A stretch of 34,633 nucleotides of DNA from an uncultured Clostridia bacterium (GTDB lineage Bacteria; Bacillota; Clostridia; Oscillospirales; CAG-272). Position numbers and translations under genes: made by a program. Location: contig CAJGCD010000007.1 in assembly GCA_904501715.1 (NCBI GenBank), positions 1 through 34,633 on the forward strand, read 5' to 3'. A model generated the notes under the pieces. It was not told the DNA's origin and ran no database searches. It saw only the letters and a program-made list of their open reading frames with translations. Positions 1 through 8,385 of the stretch are shown here, one piece after another (position 1 is the stretch's first letter; every line of letters begins with the position of its first letter).

Positions 1-273
1 AAGACAGGCGATATGCCCCTCGTTCTTCACGGCGGTACAGGTATCCCCGAGGATATGATAAAGAAGGCAATTTCCCTTGGTGTTGCAAAGATAAACGTAA
101 ATACCGAGTGCCAGCTCGCATTTGCTGCTGCTACAAGAAAATATATTGAGGATGGTAAGGATCTTCAGGGTAAGGGCTTTGACCCCAGAAAGGTTCTCGC
201 TCCCGGCTTCGAAGCTATCAAGGCAACTGTTAAGGAGAAGATGGAGCTTTTCGGCTCTGTTGGCAAGGCTTAA
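1..273 (+). CDS. fba: Class II fructose-bisphosphate aldolase, C-terminal part (5' end outside window)
   Basis: The reading frame is open from base 1, so only the last 90 residues are visible. They contain the LHGGTG segment and the KINVNTE segment that class II (zinc-dependent) aldolases use to bind the phosphate of dihydroxyacetone phosphate. The protein ends in a typical LFGSVGKA-type tail. The enzyme reversibly splits fructose 1,6-bisphosphate into dihydroxyacetone phosphate and glyceraldehyde 3-phosphate in the cytosol. The zinc-binding histidines lie mostly upstream of the window. A 12-bp hairpin follows the stop codon. Identification of the family is firm; the substrate (fructose versus tagatose bisphosphate) cannot be settled from this fragment. 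Confidence 0.9.
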   Translation, partial: KTGDMPLVLHGGTGIPEDMIKKAISLGVAKINVNTECQLAFAAATRKYIEDGKDLQGKGFDPRKVLAPGFEAIKATVKEKMELFGSVGKA

Positions 274-286
274 TCCAATAATGTCA

Positions 287-322
287 AACAAGGGTTGCGG
301 CTTTATGGCGGCAACCTTTGTT
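287..322 (+). terminator. Hairpin after the aldolase gene, possible terminator
   Basis: Bases 287-298 pair with 311-322 (12 bp including one G-U) around a 12-nt loop. It lies 14 nt after the aldolase stop codon. No run of T follows, so it may be a weak terminator or an mRNA 3'-end stabiliser. Confidence 0.4.
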
Positions 323-370
323 GCATAAGATACGTTACATTATTTAATTTATTGATTTGAGGTGATTTTG

Positions 371-1450
371 GTGACAAAAATAGATATTATTTCGGGATTT
401 CTGGGAGCGGGAAAGACGACTCTCATAAACAGACTTATACATGAAGCGTATAAAGGGGAAAAAATAGTTCTTATCGAAAATGAATTCGGAGAAATAGGCA
501 TTGACGGCGGATTTCTTAAGGATGCGGGTATTGAAATCTCCGAGATGAATTCGGGTTGCATATGCTGTTCCTTGGTTGGAGATTTCAGTCAGGCTCTTGT
601 TAAGGTGGTAGAGGAGTATTCCCCTGACCGTATTCTTATCGAGCCATCTGGGGTTGGAAAGCTCAGCGATGTTACGCAGGCTGTGTTATCCTCAAAAATC
701 CATGATGCGGAGCTTAATAGTTCTGTGGTTGTTGTGGACGTAAACAAATGCAAAATGTATATGAAAAATTTTGGAGAATTTTTTAACGACCAAATTTCAA
801 ACGCAGGCTGTATTTTGTTCAGTCATACCGATAAAACTACCGATTCGAAGCTCGCGGAGGCTTTGACACTTGTAAGAGAGAAGAATCCCGACGCTACTAT
901 AATAACGACACCGGCAGATAAATTGGATATCAATTCAATTATTGATGCCATTGAGAAAAGATCTACGCTTGAGGCTCACGTTAAAGAGTTGATGGCCGAG
1001 GAGGCTTGTCCCGTTTGCGGTCACCACCATCACAATGAGCACTGCTGCGATGAGCATCACGAGCATCACCATCATCACGATGAACACTGCTGCGACGAAC
1101 ATCACGAGCATCACCATCATCATGACGAGCACTGCTGCGAGGATCACCACGAACATCACCACCATCACCATGCCGATGATGTATTTACAAGCTGGGGAAG
1201 AGAAACGGTAAAGAAATATACAAAGGAAGATATAACTAATATTCTCCGCGCATTTGACAACGAAGAAAAATATGGAATGATTTTACGTGCAAAGGGAATG
1301 GTCGCGTGTCCTTGCGGAAAATGGATATACTTTGATTACGTCCCCGGTGAGCCCGATGTAAGAGAAGGAAGTCCCGCATCCATCGGAAAGCTTTGTGTTA
1401 TAGGCTCTAAAATTGATGAGAAAGCAATTTCGGATTTGTTTGGAGTATAA
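371..1450 (+). CDS. G3E-family (CobW/YjiA-like) GTPase with His/Cys-rich metal-binding insert
   Basis: A predicted cytosolic P-loop GTPase of the G3E family, whose members insert or deliver metals (zinc, cobalt, nickel). GTG at 371 is chosen as start because GAGGTG lies 6 nt upstream; TTG at 368 is an alternative. Residues 9-17 form the Walker A loop GFLGAGKTT, and residues 63-66 are the CxCC metal site (CICC) diagnostic of COG0523 proteins. SHTD stands where NKxD is usual. Residues about 213-270 hold CPVC and three 15-residue His/Cys repeats. A CobW C-terminal domain with a CPC motif ends the 359-residue protein. It is 3 nt from the next gene, a second GTPase, so the two are surely cotranscribed. 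Zinc is the likely ligand by family knowledge, but no Zur-box-like palindrome is evident upstream. Confidence 0.9.
   Translation: MTKIDIISGFLGAGKTTLINRLIHEAYKGEKIVLIENEFGEIGIDGGFLKDAGIEISEMNSGCICCSLVGDFSQALVKVVEEYSPDRILIEPSGVGKLSDVTQAVLSSKIHDAELNSSVVVVDVNKCKMYMKNFGEFFNDQISNAGCILFSHTDKTTDSKLAEALTLVREKNPDATIITTPADKLDINSIIDAIEKRSTLEAHVKELMAEEACPVCGHHHHNEHCCDEHHEHHHHHDEHCCDEHHEHHHHHDEHCCEDHHEHHHHHHADDVFTSWGRETVKKYTKEDITNILRAFDNEEKYGMILRAKGMVACPCGKWIYFDYVPGEPDVREGSPASIGKLCVIGSKIDEKAISDLFGV
1037..1171 (+). repeat. Three tandem 45-bp in-frame repeats encoding a His/Cys-rich segment
   Basis: Units 1037-1081, 1082-1126 and 1127-1171 each encode 15 residues. Units 1 and 2 are identical in protein (EHCCDEHHEHHHHHD) but differ at synonymous positions; unit 3 swaps DE for ED and ends in H. 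Protein-level conservation despite silent changes points to selection for metal binding rather than a very recent slippage event. Confidence 0.95.
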
Positions 1451-1453
1451 TAT

Positions 1454-2398
1454 ATGAAACAGTTACCCGTATATCTTTTTACAGGTTTTTTGGAAGGCGG
1501 AAAAACCTCTATCATTCAGGAATCCATGAATGACCAAAATTTTAACAGTGGAGAGAAAACTCTTATAATTCTTTGTGAGGAGGGAATTGAGGAGCTTGAT
1601 ATTTCGAAATTTTGGGGAAAGAACGTTTCAATAATATCTATCGAAAGCGAAGATATGCTTACCCAAGAATATCTTATCGGACTTACAAAAAATAAAATAA
1701 TAGATAGAATTATTATAGAGTATAATGGTATGTGGAAATTGCAAACGTTATACGATAACATTCCCGACAATTGGGGATTTTATCAGAATATGATGTTTGC
1801 CGATGCAAATACTTTCATTGCGTACAATAACAATATGCGTCAGCTCGTATTTGATAAAGTCAAGGACGCGGAAATGGTTGTGCTGAACCGTACTCCTGAT
1901 AATATTGATAAAGAAGAAATACACAAAATAATAAGAGGAATTTCCCGTAGGGCAGCCATTGTTTATGATTATCCCGATGGACACGTAGAATACGACGATA
2001 TAGAGGATCCTCTGCCTTTTGATGTTGACGCCCCCATTATAGAGCTTGCCGATGATGATTACGCGCTTTGGTACAGAGATATGACCGAGGACCTGACAAA
2101 GTATCACGGTAAGGCTATGAAATTCAAAGGAATAATTGCTAACGACCCCAGATTGCCCAAAAATTCGGCAATAATAGGAAGGCACGTTATGACCTGTTGT
2201 GTAGATGATATCCAATATAGCGGTATGATATGTATATTCAAAAATAACGTAAAGCTCAATACGCGAGATTGGATAACAGTAAAGGGAACACTGAAAATAG
2301 AACCGCATAAGCTGTACCGAAACAAGGGTCCCGTTCTTTATGTGGAGTCCACTGAATTTGCAGTTCCTCCAAAGCAAGAGGTCGCAACCTTTTATTAA
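1454..2398 (+). CDS. CobW-like P-loop protein fused to a YcgQ/DUF1980-like C-terminal domain
   Basis: This 314-residue protein starts like a G3E GTPase (VYLFTGFLEGGKTS, residues 5-18) with E-G-G in place of the usual GAGKT spacing. It lacks the CxCC site of its neighbour. IIEYNGMW (about residues 88-95) takes the position of the Walker B-like IEPSG motif, and VLNRTPDN resembles a degenerate G4. From about residue 215 the sequence (MKFKGII..., GRHVMTCCVDD, WITVKGT) resembles the C-terminal OB-like domain of the YcgQ/TIGR03943 family, which in Bacillus is encoded beside a permease and a zinc-linked CobW protein. The role is unknown; with the upstream GTPase it probably acts in metal trafficking. 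A shared terminator follows. The fusion assignment rests on recognition of the C-terminal motif only. Confidence 0.8.
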   Translation: MKQLPVYLFTGFLEGGKTSIIQESMNDQNFNSGEKTLIILCEEGIEELDISKFWGKNVSIISIESEDMLTQEYLIGLTKNKIIDRIIIEYNGMWKLQTLYDNIPDNWGFYQNMMFADANTFIAYNNNMRQLVFDKVKDAEMVVLNRTPDNIDKEEIHKIIRGISRRAAIVYDYPDGHVEYDDIEDPLPFDVDAPIIELADDDYALWYRDMTEDLTKYHGKAMKFKGIIANDPRLPKNSAIIGRHVMTCCVDDIQYSGMICIFKNNVKLNTRDWITVKGTLKIEPHKLYRNKGPVLYVESTEFAVPPKQEVATFY

Positions 2399-2402
2399 AA
2401 TG

Positions 2403-2434
2403 AAAATACCGTAGGTTTTATCCTACGGTATTTT
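2403..2434. terminator. Bidirectional intrinsic terminator
   Basis: A 13-bp perfect stem (2403-2415 with 2422-2434) and 6-nt loop separate the convergent GTPase and clpX genes. The stem begins with A4 and ends with a T run, so it can work in both directions. Confidence 0.9.
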
Positions 2435-3757
2435 TTAATTCAGTTTGCCGCTTATTTTCGGTTCTCCAAGCTCTACGGTTTCCTTTAACAGATAGGTAGG
2501 CTCAGCCTTTTTCGTTACGCATTCTGGTGTAATCAAAAGACCTGCAACGTCTGCTCGCGAAGGAATTTTATACATCAGCGGCATCATCAGCATTTCCATT
2601 ATGGAACGTAAACCTCTTGCACCGGTGTTCCGTTCTATTGCCATTGCGGCAATTTCTTCAAGCGCCGCACCCTCAAAATGGAGTTCAACGCCGTCGAGTG
2701 CGAAAAGCTTTTCGTATTGCTTTACTATAGAATTTTTAGGTTCTTTAAGAATTCTTACAAGCGCCTCCTTGTCAAGATCATCCAAGGTAACGATGACAGG
2801 AATTCTTCCGACAAGCTCGGGAATAAGTCCAAATTTTACAATATCGTGGGGAAGAGCGTCCCTGAAAATGCCTTTAGCCTTGCGCTCTACCTTTTTCTTT
2901 ATCTCACTTGAAAATCCTATGCTCTGATTGCCCTGGCGCTTTTCTATGAGCTTTTCAAGCCCATCAAACGCACCGCCGCAAATGAAAAGGATATTCTTTG
3001 TATTTATCTGGATAAATTCCTGATTAGGATGCTTTCTTCCTCCTTGAGGAGGAACGTTAGCTACGGTGCCCTCAAGAATTTTTAATAGTGCCTGCTGAAC
3101 GCCTTCACCCGATACGTCACGGGTAATAGAGCGATTCTCACTTTTTCTTGCGATCTTGTCTATCTCGTCGATATAAATTATTCCTCTTTCAGCAAGCTCG
3201 ACATCATAGTCAGCAGCCTGAATAAGACGGAGAAGTATATTCTCGACGTCTTCACCCACATATCCCGCCTCTGTAAGAGTGGTAGCGTCGGCAATTGCAA
3301 AGGGAACCTTTAACGCCTTGGCAAGAGTCTGCGCAAGATAGGTCTTTCCCACACCCGTTGGACCAATAAGCAGCACGTTGCTTTTTTGAAGATCGACAGT
3401 ATCGTCATCCTCAAGCGCGCCCTTATTCTTTTTCTCAACCTTTGCGTCTTGGTAAAGAATGCGCTTGTAATGGTTATAGACTGCTACTGCCAAAGCAACC
3501 TTTGCGTCGTCCTGACCTATTACGTACTCATCAAGCATCTCCTTGATCTGGATAGGCTTTGAAAGTGTGTCAAACGACAAATCGTCTATATTATTAGCTG
3601 CAACTGTGTTTTCGTAAATGAGCTTTTGACACTCGTCTACGCAATAGTTGCAAATATAAGCACCGGTCGTGGAGGGAATTAAAAAATTAACCTGATTTTC
3701 CATTCTTCCGCAAAAGGAGCAAAAACGGAGTCCGGACTGTGAATTGTTTGAAGCCAT
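2435..3757 (-). CDS. clpX: ClpX, ATPase subunit of the ClpXP protease
   Basis: ClpX is a hexameric AAA+ unfoldase that recognises tagged proteins and threads them into ClpP. Features in order: an N-terminal C4 zinc-binding domain (Cys13, Cys16, Cys36, Cys39); Walker A GPTGVGKT at 132-139; Walker B IIYIDEIDKI; the RKSENRSITRDVSGEGVQ pore-2/sensor region; and sensor 2 GARGLR near the C-terminus. At 440 residues it is slightly longer than the usual ~420, with an acidic insert before Walker A. ATG at 3757 follows an AAAGGA site. It lies 16 nt downstream of clpP and ends the tig-clpP-clpX operon at the bidirectional terminator. Confidence 0.98.
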   Translation of the reverse strand: MASNNSQSGLRFCSFCGRMENQVNFLIPSTTGAYICNYCVDECQKLIYENTVAANNIDDLSFDTLSKPIQIKEMLDEYVIGQDDAKVALAVAVYNHYKRILYQDAKVEKKNKGALEDDDTVDLQKSNVLLIGPTGVGKTYLAQTLAKALKVPFAIADATTLTEAGYVGEDVENILLRLIQAADYDVELAERGIIYIDEIDKIARKSENRSITRDVSGEGVQQALLKILEGTVANVPPQGGRKHPNQEFIQINTKNILFICGGAFDGLEKLIEKRQGNQSIGFSSEIKKKVERKAKGIFRDALPHDIVKFGLIPELVGRIPVIVTLDDLDKEALVRILKEPKNSIVKQYEKLFALDGVELHFEGAALEEIAAMAIERNTGARGLRSIMEMLMMPLMYKIPSRADVAGLLITPECVTKKAEPTYLLKETVELGEPKISGKLN

Positions 3758-3773
3758 TATCTATCCTTTCAGC

Positions 3774-4385
3774 TTAAGCTCTTTTTGCAAAGATCTTGTC
3801 TATAAGACCGTACTCAAGAGCCTGCTGAGCGGTCATAAAATTATCTCTTTCTGTGTCACGTGCTATTTCTTCAATAGAACGTCCTGTATTTTCAGCCAGA
3901 ATTCTGTTAAGATTATCTCTTGTACGCAGTATAAGGTCGGCTTGTATCTTTATATCGGTTGCCTGACCCTTTGCACCGCCAAGAGGCTGGTGTATCATTA
4001 TTTCACTGTTAGGCAGAGCGATACGCTTTCCCTTGGCGCCTGCCGAAAGGAGAAAAGCTCCCATACTTGCGGCCATACCGATACAAATGGTAGAAACGTC
4101 ACATTTAACGTAATTCATTGTATCATATATTGCCATTCCTGCTGTTACAGAACCACCGGGGCTATTGATATAAAAGTATATATCCTTGTCGGGGTCTTCT
4201 GCCTCAAGAAAGAGAAGCTGAGCAACAACTAAGGAGGCTGTGGTATCGTTTACTTCATCGGACAGAAATATAATTCTGTCGTTCAGCAGACGCGAGAAAA
4301 TGTCGTAAGAGCGTTCACCCTTTCCGGTTTGCTCAATTACCATAGGTACAAGAGCATTATACATTTTGTTTTCTTTATCAAACAT
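3774..4385 (-). CDS. clpP: ClpP, ATP-dependent Clp protease proteolytic subunit
   Basis: A serine peptidase that forms the tetradecameric barrel of ClpXP. The triad is visible: Ser107 in GMAASMGA, His132 in MIHQPLGG, and Asp in the RDTERD segment near residue 177. The 203-residue length is standard. The ATG at 4385 is favoured over the one seven codons later because GGAGG lies 9 nt upstream. It has no terminator before clpX, so both are expected from the promoter upstream of tig. Confidence 0.98.
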   Translation of the reverse strand: MFDKENKMYNALVPMVIEQTGKGERSYDIFSRLLNDRIIFLSDEVNDTTASLVVAQLLFLEAEDPDKDIYFYINSPGGSVTAGMAIYDTMNYVKCDVSTICIGMAASMGAFLLSAGAKGKRIALPNSEIMIHQPLGGAKGQATDIKIQADLILRTRDNLNRILAENTGRSIEEIARDTERDNFMTAQQALEYGLIDKIFAKRA

Positions 4386-4432
4386 AGTTCCAAACCTCCA
4401 AATTTGTTGCGCAGTATTTTATGTTGGTTAAA

Positions 4433-5716
4433 TCACTTAACGGTAACAACCGCCTTTTCCTTAACGAATTCCATAGCCTTCTGAACCTTCATATCGGCTG
4501 CGATTGCATCAGAATCAATGCTGGATTTTACCTGCTCAAGCTCAATGCCGTAAGCGGAAGCTATTTTTTCGTATTCAGCGTTTATATCTTCCTCGGTAGC
4601 TTCGATATTTTCAAGCGCAGCTATCTTTTCAAGAGCAAGTCTTGCCTTTACCTGACGCTCTGCTTGAGGTCTCATCTGCTCACGGAGAGAATCAAGGGTA
4701 AGACCGGTGTACTTGAAGTAGGTGTTAAGATCAAGTCCCTGAGAGCGAAGTCTTGTGTCGTAGTCACGAACGAAGTTTTCGGTTTCAGCTACGAACATGG
4801 GCTCGGGAATATCAGCCTCGAGCTTTTCGATGAGAGCCTCTACGAGCTTCTCCTCAACAGCGTTATCTGCCGCGCTTTCGTTTCTCTTTTCGAGTTTTGC
4901 CTTCAAATCTGCTTTATATTCATCAAAAGTGTCAAATTCAGAAACATCCTTAGCAAAATCATCGTCAAGCTCAGGAAGCTCTACTTTAGTGATAGCGTGG
5001 ATCTTTACCTTGAAAGTAGCATCCTTGCCCGCAAGATCAGCTGCGTGATACTCAGCGGGGAAAGTAACGTTAACGTCAAATTCCTCGTCTATGCTCTTGC
5101 CAACGATCTGCTCCTCAAAACCGGGAATAAAGGATCCCGAGCCGAGCTTAAGAGCGTAGTCGGTACCCTTGCCGCCCTCAAATGCAACTCCGTCGCAGAA
5201 ACCTTCGAAATCGATAACGGTGGTATCACCCATCTCAGCTGCTCTGTCGGTTACTTCGATCTCTCTGGAGTTTCTCTCGCGGATCATAGAGATCTCGCGG
5301 TCGATAGCTTCGTCGTCAACGGGAGCAACTTCTTTTTCTACTTCGATTCCAACGTAATCCTTAATCTCTACCTCGGGCTTTACGTATACCTTTGCGGAGA
5401 GAACAAGACCGTTCTCGTCGATGGATACAACGTCAAATTCGGGCTGACCTACAGCATCGATTTTTGCCTCAGCAAGAGCCTCAGCGTATGCTGAGGGGAT
5501 AAGGTCGTTTATAGCGTCCTCGTAGAAAACGCCTGTTCCGTACATCTTTTCGATGATAGAACGGGGAGCCTTGCCTTTTCTGAAGCCGGGAACTGTGATG
5601 TTCTTTACCTGCTTGCGATATACGCTGCTTACGGCTGCATCAAAGGTAGCTTTGTCGACAGAAATTTGTAATTCATATCTGTTCTTTTCAATTACTTCAG
5701 ACTTTGTTAAACTCAT
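4433..5716 (-). CDS. tig: Trigger factor, ribosome-associated chaperone and peptidyl-prolyl isomerase
   Basis: Trigger factor docks at the ribosome exit tunnel and shields nascent chains. The 427-residue protein has the three expected parts: an N-terminal ribosome-binding domain with the GFRKGKAP signature (FRK at 45-47); an FKBP-type isomerase domain around residues 160-245 (VIDFEGF...GGKGTDYALKLG...FIPGFEEQ); and a long helical C-terminal chaperone domain. GGAGG precedes the start by 8-9 nt. It is the first gene of the tig-clpP-clpX operon and has its own consensus promoter. Confidence 0.98.
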   Translation of the reverse strand: MSLTKSEVIEKNRYELQISVDKATFDAAVSSVYRKQVKNITVPGFRKGKAPRSIIEKMYGTGVFYEDAINDLIPSAYAEALAEAKIDAVGQPEFDVVSIDENGLVLSAKVYVKPEVEIKDYVGIEVEKEVAPVDDEAIDREISMIRERNSREIEVTDRAAEMGDTTVIDFEGFCDGVAFEGGKGTDYALKLGSGSFIPGFEEQIVGKSIDEEFDVNVTFPAEYHAADLAGKDATFKVKIHAITKVELPELDDDFAKDVSEFDTFDEYKADLKAKLEKRNESAADNAVEEKLVEALIEKLEADIPEPMFVAETENFVRDYDTRLRSQGLDLNTYFKYTGLTLDSLREQMRPQAERQVKARLALEKIAALENIEATEEDINAEYEKIASAYGIELEQVKSSIDSDAIAADMKVQKAMEFVKEKAVVTVK

Positions 5717-5766
5717 TATAGTTTAAACCTCCGGATGAATAAAATATTTTTTTACATACATTGTAT

Positions 5767-5795
5767 ATTGTACGTTTTTTTGCCTCATTTGTCAA
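5767..5795 (-). promoter_or_regulatory. Sigma-A promoter of tig-clpP-clpX
   Basis: On the minus strand TTGACA (5790-5795) is followed after exactly 17 bp by TACAAT (5767-5772). The transcript would start near 5760, about 44 nt before the tig ATG. No CtsR-like or CIRCE repeat is evident around it. Confidence 0.85.
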
Positions 5796-5809
5796 TAGTT
5801 TTCTTAAAA

Positions 5810-6532
5810 TTAAACTATTATCTGCGGTATAAAATCTATAAAATCAGCCGAAATCATCCTGAATTCAATATTATCCCAGTTAAACACGTCACTTTGCGTA
5901 TAGCAACCGTGTATGTGACCGAAATAACATCTGCTGATATTATATTGTTTTAGCAGTTCCAATATTTCCTTACATTCAAAATCTCTCCAAACAGGAGGGA
6001 AGTGAAAAAACACAATTATTTCCTTCTTGGTAGTTTCCTGCATTGCTTTTGCGCATTCCAAGGAAAGCTTAAGACGGATCACTTCTCGATTTATTATCTT
6101 TTCAAAGTCGGCAGTAACCGATTTGGACGGCTGTACCGATTTATCAACAAACCAACCTCTTGACCCAGCAACTATAAAATTTTCGACTTCGATAGCATTA
6201 TTATGCAAAATATCAATGGTGGTTATATTATTTTCAGCAAAGAATCGCTTGAGCTTTGATACCGTTGACCACCAAAAATCGTGGTTTCCCTTCATAATTA
6301 TTTTCTTTCCAGGAAGAGAATCGATCCATTTTAGGTCGGCAATGCTGTCTTCGGTAGCAAGTGCCCATGAAATATCCCCGGGAATGATTACGGTGTCATT
6401 ATCACCAACCACACGCATCCAATTGTTTTTTATTTTTTTTAGATACCCTTGCCATTTGTTGCCAAATATCTCCATGGATTTTTCATTGGTTACGGTATCA
6501 AGATGGAGATCGGCGATAACAAAAACAGACAT
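5810..6532 (-). CDS. Calcineurin-like metallophosphoesterase
   Basis: A 240-residue cytosolic protein with all five metal-binding blocks of the calcineurin-like phosphoesterase fold: DLHLD (residues 8-12), GDISWA, GNHDFWW, FHFPP and GHIHG. These coordinate two metals that activate water to hydrolyse phosphomono- or diesters. The substrate is unknown; similar stand-alone proteins are annotated only as phosphohydrolases. ATG at 6532 follows AAGGAG at 5-nt spacing. No terminator separates it from tig, so some readthrough into tig is likely. The gene diverges from the DUF1540 gene. Confidence 0.9.
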   Translation of the reverse strand: MSVFVIADLHLDTVTNEKSMEIFGNKWQGYLKKIKNNWMRVVGDNDTVIIPGDISWALATEDSIADLKWIDSLPGKKIIMKGNHDFWWSTVSKLKRFFAENNITTIDILHNNAIEVENFIVAGSRGWFVDKSVQPSKSVTADFEKIINREVIRLKLSLECAKAMQETTKKEIIVFFHFPPVWRDFECKEILELLKQYNISRCYFGHIHGCYTQSDVFNWDNIEFRMISADFIDFIPQIIV

Positions 6533-6545
6533 CCTTGCTCCTTTC

Positions 6546-6568
6546 TTATGCGGAAAGTTATCGCATAA
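6546..6568. other. Inverted repeat between divergent genes
   Basis: TTATGCG (6546-6552) and CGCATAA (6562-6568) flank 9 nt, just upstream of the metallophosphoesterase ribosome binding site. It could be a leader hairpin of that gene or an operator; nothing decides between these. Confidence 0.4.
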
Positions 6569-6621
6569 AAATTTTTATTGTGCAAATAATATAAGTATCA
6601 CCCTATAAGGAGGATTGAAAA

Positions 6622-6819
6622 ATGAATCAAAATGGAAATTGCGGCACTTCAAAAAAGTGCGGAACCAAAGAGCATATCAAGGGTATATGCTGTAACGTAA
6701 AAAACTGTGTACACCATGATTGTGACACCTACTGCACCGCGGAGCAGATAGCTGTAGGTCCCAGCAGCGCTACTACCAGCTCCGAAACAGTTTGTGCTAC
6801 TTTTAAGGAAAGAAAATAA
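6622..6819 (+). CDS. Small DUF1540 (Cys-rich) protein
   Basis: A 65-residue protein with the DUF1540 pattern, C-x5-C (CNVKNC), followed by HHDCDTYCTAEQIAVGPSSA and ETVCATF. These four to six cysteines and the histidines suggest a small metal-binding knuckle; the family has no settled function and is common in spore-forming Clostridia. The start is unambiguous: AAGGAGG lies 7 nt upstream. It is transcribed alone and followed by a strong terminator. Confidence 0.85.
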   Translation: MNQNGNCGTSKKCGTKEHIKGICCNVKNCVHHDCDTYCTAEQIAVGPSSATTSSETVCATFKERK

Positions 6820-6833
6820 GGAATAGCTTTTTT

Positions 6834-6880
6834 AGAAAGGGTTGCCTATCGAACACGGTTGGCAACCCTTTCTGTTTTTA
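6834..6880 (+). terminator. Intrinsic terminator of the DUF1540 gene
   Basis: A 13-bp stem (6834-6846 with 6861-6873) is followed by GTTTTTA on the plus strand. The opposite strand has no T run after the hairpin, so termination of thrC from the other side is less certain. Confidence 0.85.
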
Positions 6881-8356
6881 CATAAACTTGTAGACCTCGT
6901 TAAGCATATCTTCCTTAACTATTACCTTGTCGAAGTTTACTTTTCTCTTATCTAAATCTTTAAGAGGATACGATATTTCCGTATTGGTAAGAGCAGAGAG
7001 CTCATCAAGTGCGGCGGTTCCGTCGGAAGCCTCTTTACCTGTCAAGGACTTGTAAACGTCTGCCGCAAATTTATAAGGGCTGGCGGTAGATGCTACTATC
7101 ATCTTCTTATTGTCGTTTGTTTCAGCGATATATTTATCGGCACAGTTTAGCGCAACCGAAGTATGAGTGTCAGCGAGATATCCATACTCCTCATAGAATT
7201 TACGAAGTGTATCTGCGGTTTCTGCTTCGTCAGCAAAATATCCCGCAAAATTTTCATCAATCACAGCCTTTGTTTTCGCGTTTATCTTGTAGCAACCCTT
7301 AGTGTTAAGCTGACGCATATATTCTGCTGTTTCCTCTGTTCCCGCTATGAAATAGAGAAGTCTCTCGAGATTACTTGATATGAGGATATCCATAGAGGGT
7401 GACATAGTGAGATGGAAATCACGGTTTCTATCGTAGATTCCCGTTCTTATGAAATCGGTGAGAATGTTGTTTGAGTTGGAAGCACATACGAGCTTGTCAA
7501 TGGGTAATCCCATTTGCTTTGCAAGGTAAGCGGCAAAAATATTACCGAAATTACCCGTAGGTACACAGACATTTACCTTTTCTCCCAATGCTATCTCGTT
7601 ACTCTTTAAAAGCTCACAGTATGCGTGAAAATAATATACTATCTGCGGTGCAAGACGCCCCCAGTTGATTGAATTAGCGCTGGAGAGAATATAAGAATTT
7701 TCAAGCAATTTAGCCTTTGCCTCGGTATCCGAGAAAATTTTCTTGACACCTGTCTGAGCATCATCGAAATTACCTTCGATAGCGCAGACATTTACGTTGC
7801 TGCCCGTCTGAGTTACCATTTGAAGCTTTTGTACTTTGCTTACGCCGTCAACGGGATAGAATACCATAATCTTGACCTTGTCAACATCCTTGTGACCTTC
7901 AAGGGCAGCCTTACCGGTATCACCTGATGTAGCTACAAGAATGAGGGCGGTATTTGTTTCTCCTGTCTTTACGAGCGCGCGTGAAAGAAGGCGGGGCATT
8001 ATCTGAAGTGCCATATCCTTAAACGCGGCAGTAGGACCTCTCCAAAGCTCTAAAGAGTACATATTGTCCGTTACTTTTTTAAGGGGTGCGGCACCGTCGG
8101 GGAAAGAGCTTTGACAATATGCCTTCTCGGCATCTTCAAGTAATTCATCATATGTATAATCAGATAAAAACTTTGAAAGTATATCAGCAGCTATCTCGGG
8201 ATAACTCTTTTTTGTGAGCTCCTGTATCTCCTCTAAGGATACAGAGGGTATACTTTCGGGAACGAAAAGTCCGCCGTCGGAAGCAAGACCTTGCTTTATG
8301 ACCTCCGAGGCTTTAAACATTTTCTTTTCGGAATCTCTTGTGCTGAAAAACATCAT
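6878..8356 (-). CDS. thrC: Threonine synthase
   Basis: A PLP enzyme that converts O-phosphohomoserine to threonine. The 492-residue length and the N-terminal FSTRDSEKK block fit the long (type 1, E. coli/fungal-like) threonine synthase. The PLP lysine is Lys113 in WRGPTAAFKDMAL; the phosphate-binding ATSGDTGKAA loop and the PTGNFGNI block are also clear. GAGG lies about 10 nt before the ATG. It is the last gene of a six-gene minus-strand operon that starts with a candidate homoserine kinase, which would supply its substrate. Confidence 0.97.
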   Translation of the reverse strand: MMFFSTRDSEKKMFKASEVIKQGLASDGGLFVPESIPSVSLEEIQELTKKSYPEIAADILSKFLSDYTYDELLEDAEKAYCQSSFPDGAAPLKKVTDNMYSLELWRGPTAAFKDMALQIMPRLLSRALVKTGETNTALILVATSGDTGKAALEGHKDVDKVKIMVFYPVDGVSKVQKLQMVTQTGSNVNVCAIEGNFDDAQTGVKKIFSDTEAKAKLLENSYILSSANSINWGRLAPQIVYYFHAYCELLKSNEIALGEKVNVCVPTGNFGNIFAAYLAKQMGLPIDKLVCASNSNNILTDFIRTGIYDRNRDFHLTMSPSMDILISSNLERLLYFIAGTEETAEYMRQLNTKGCYKINAKTKAVIDENFAGYFADEAETADTLRKFYEEYGYLADTHTSVALNCADKYIAETNDNKKMIVASTASPYKFAADVYKSLTGKEASDGTAALDELSALTNTEISYPLKDLDKRKVNFDKVIVKEDMLNEVYKFM

Positions 8357-8385
8357 AATAGTGGTACCTCTTTTTGATAAGTTAT

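Noticed and set aside
1037..1171. Tandem repeats considered as a CRISPR or VNTR array
   Set aside because: The units are directly contiguous, in frame and coding; there are no spacers.
935..1171. Met/Val-rich minus-strand frame opposite the His repeat
   Set aside because: It is the antisense reading of the His codons (CAC/CAT become GTG/ATG) and only looks like a membrane protein.
4421..5494. A 357-codon open frame on the plus strand opposite tig
   Set aside because: Tig is certain on the other strand; the frame reads as Ser/Leu/Phe-rich antisense translation with no ribosome binding site or motif.
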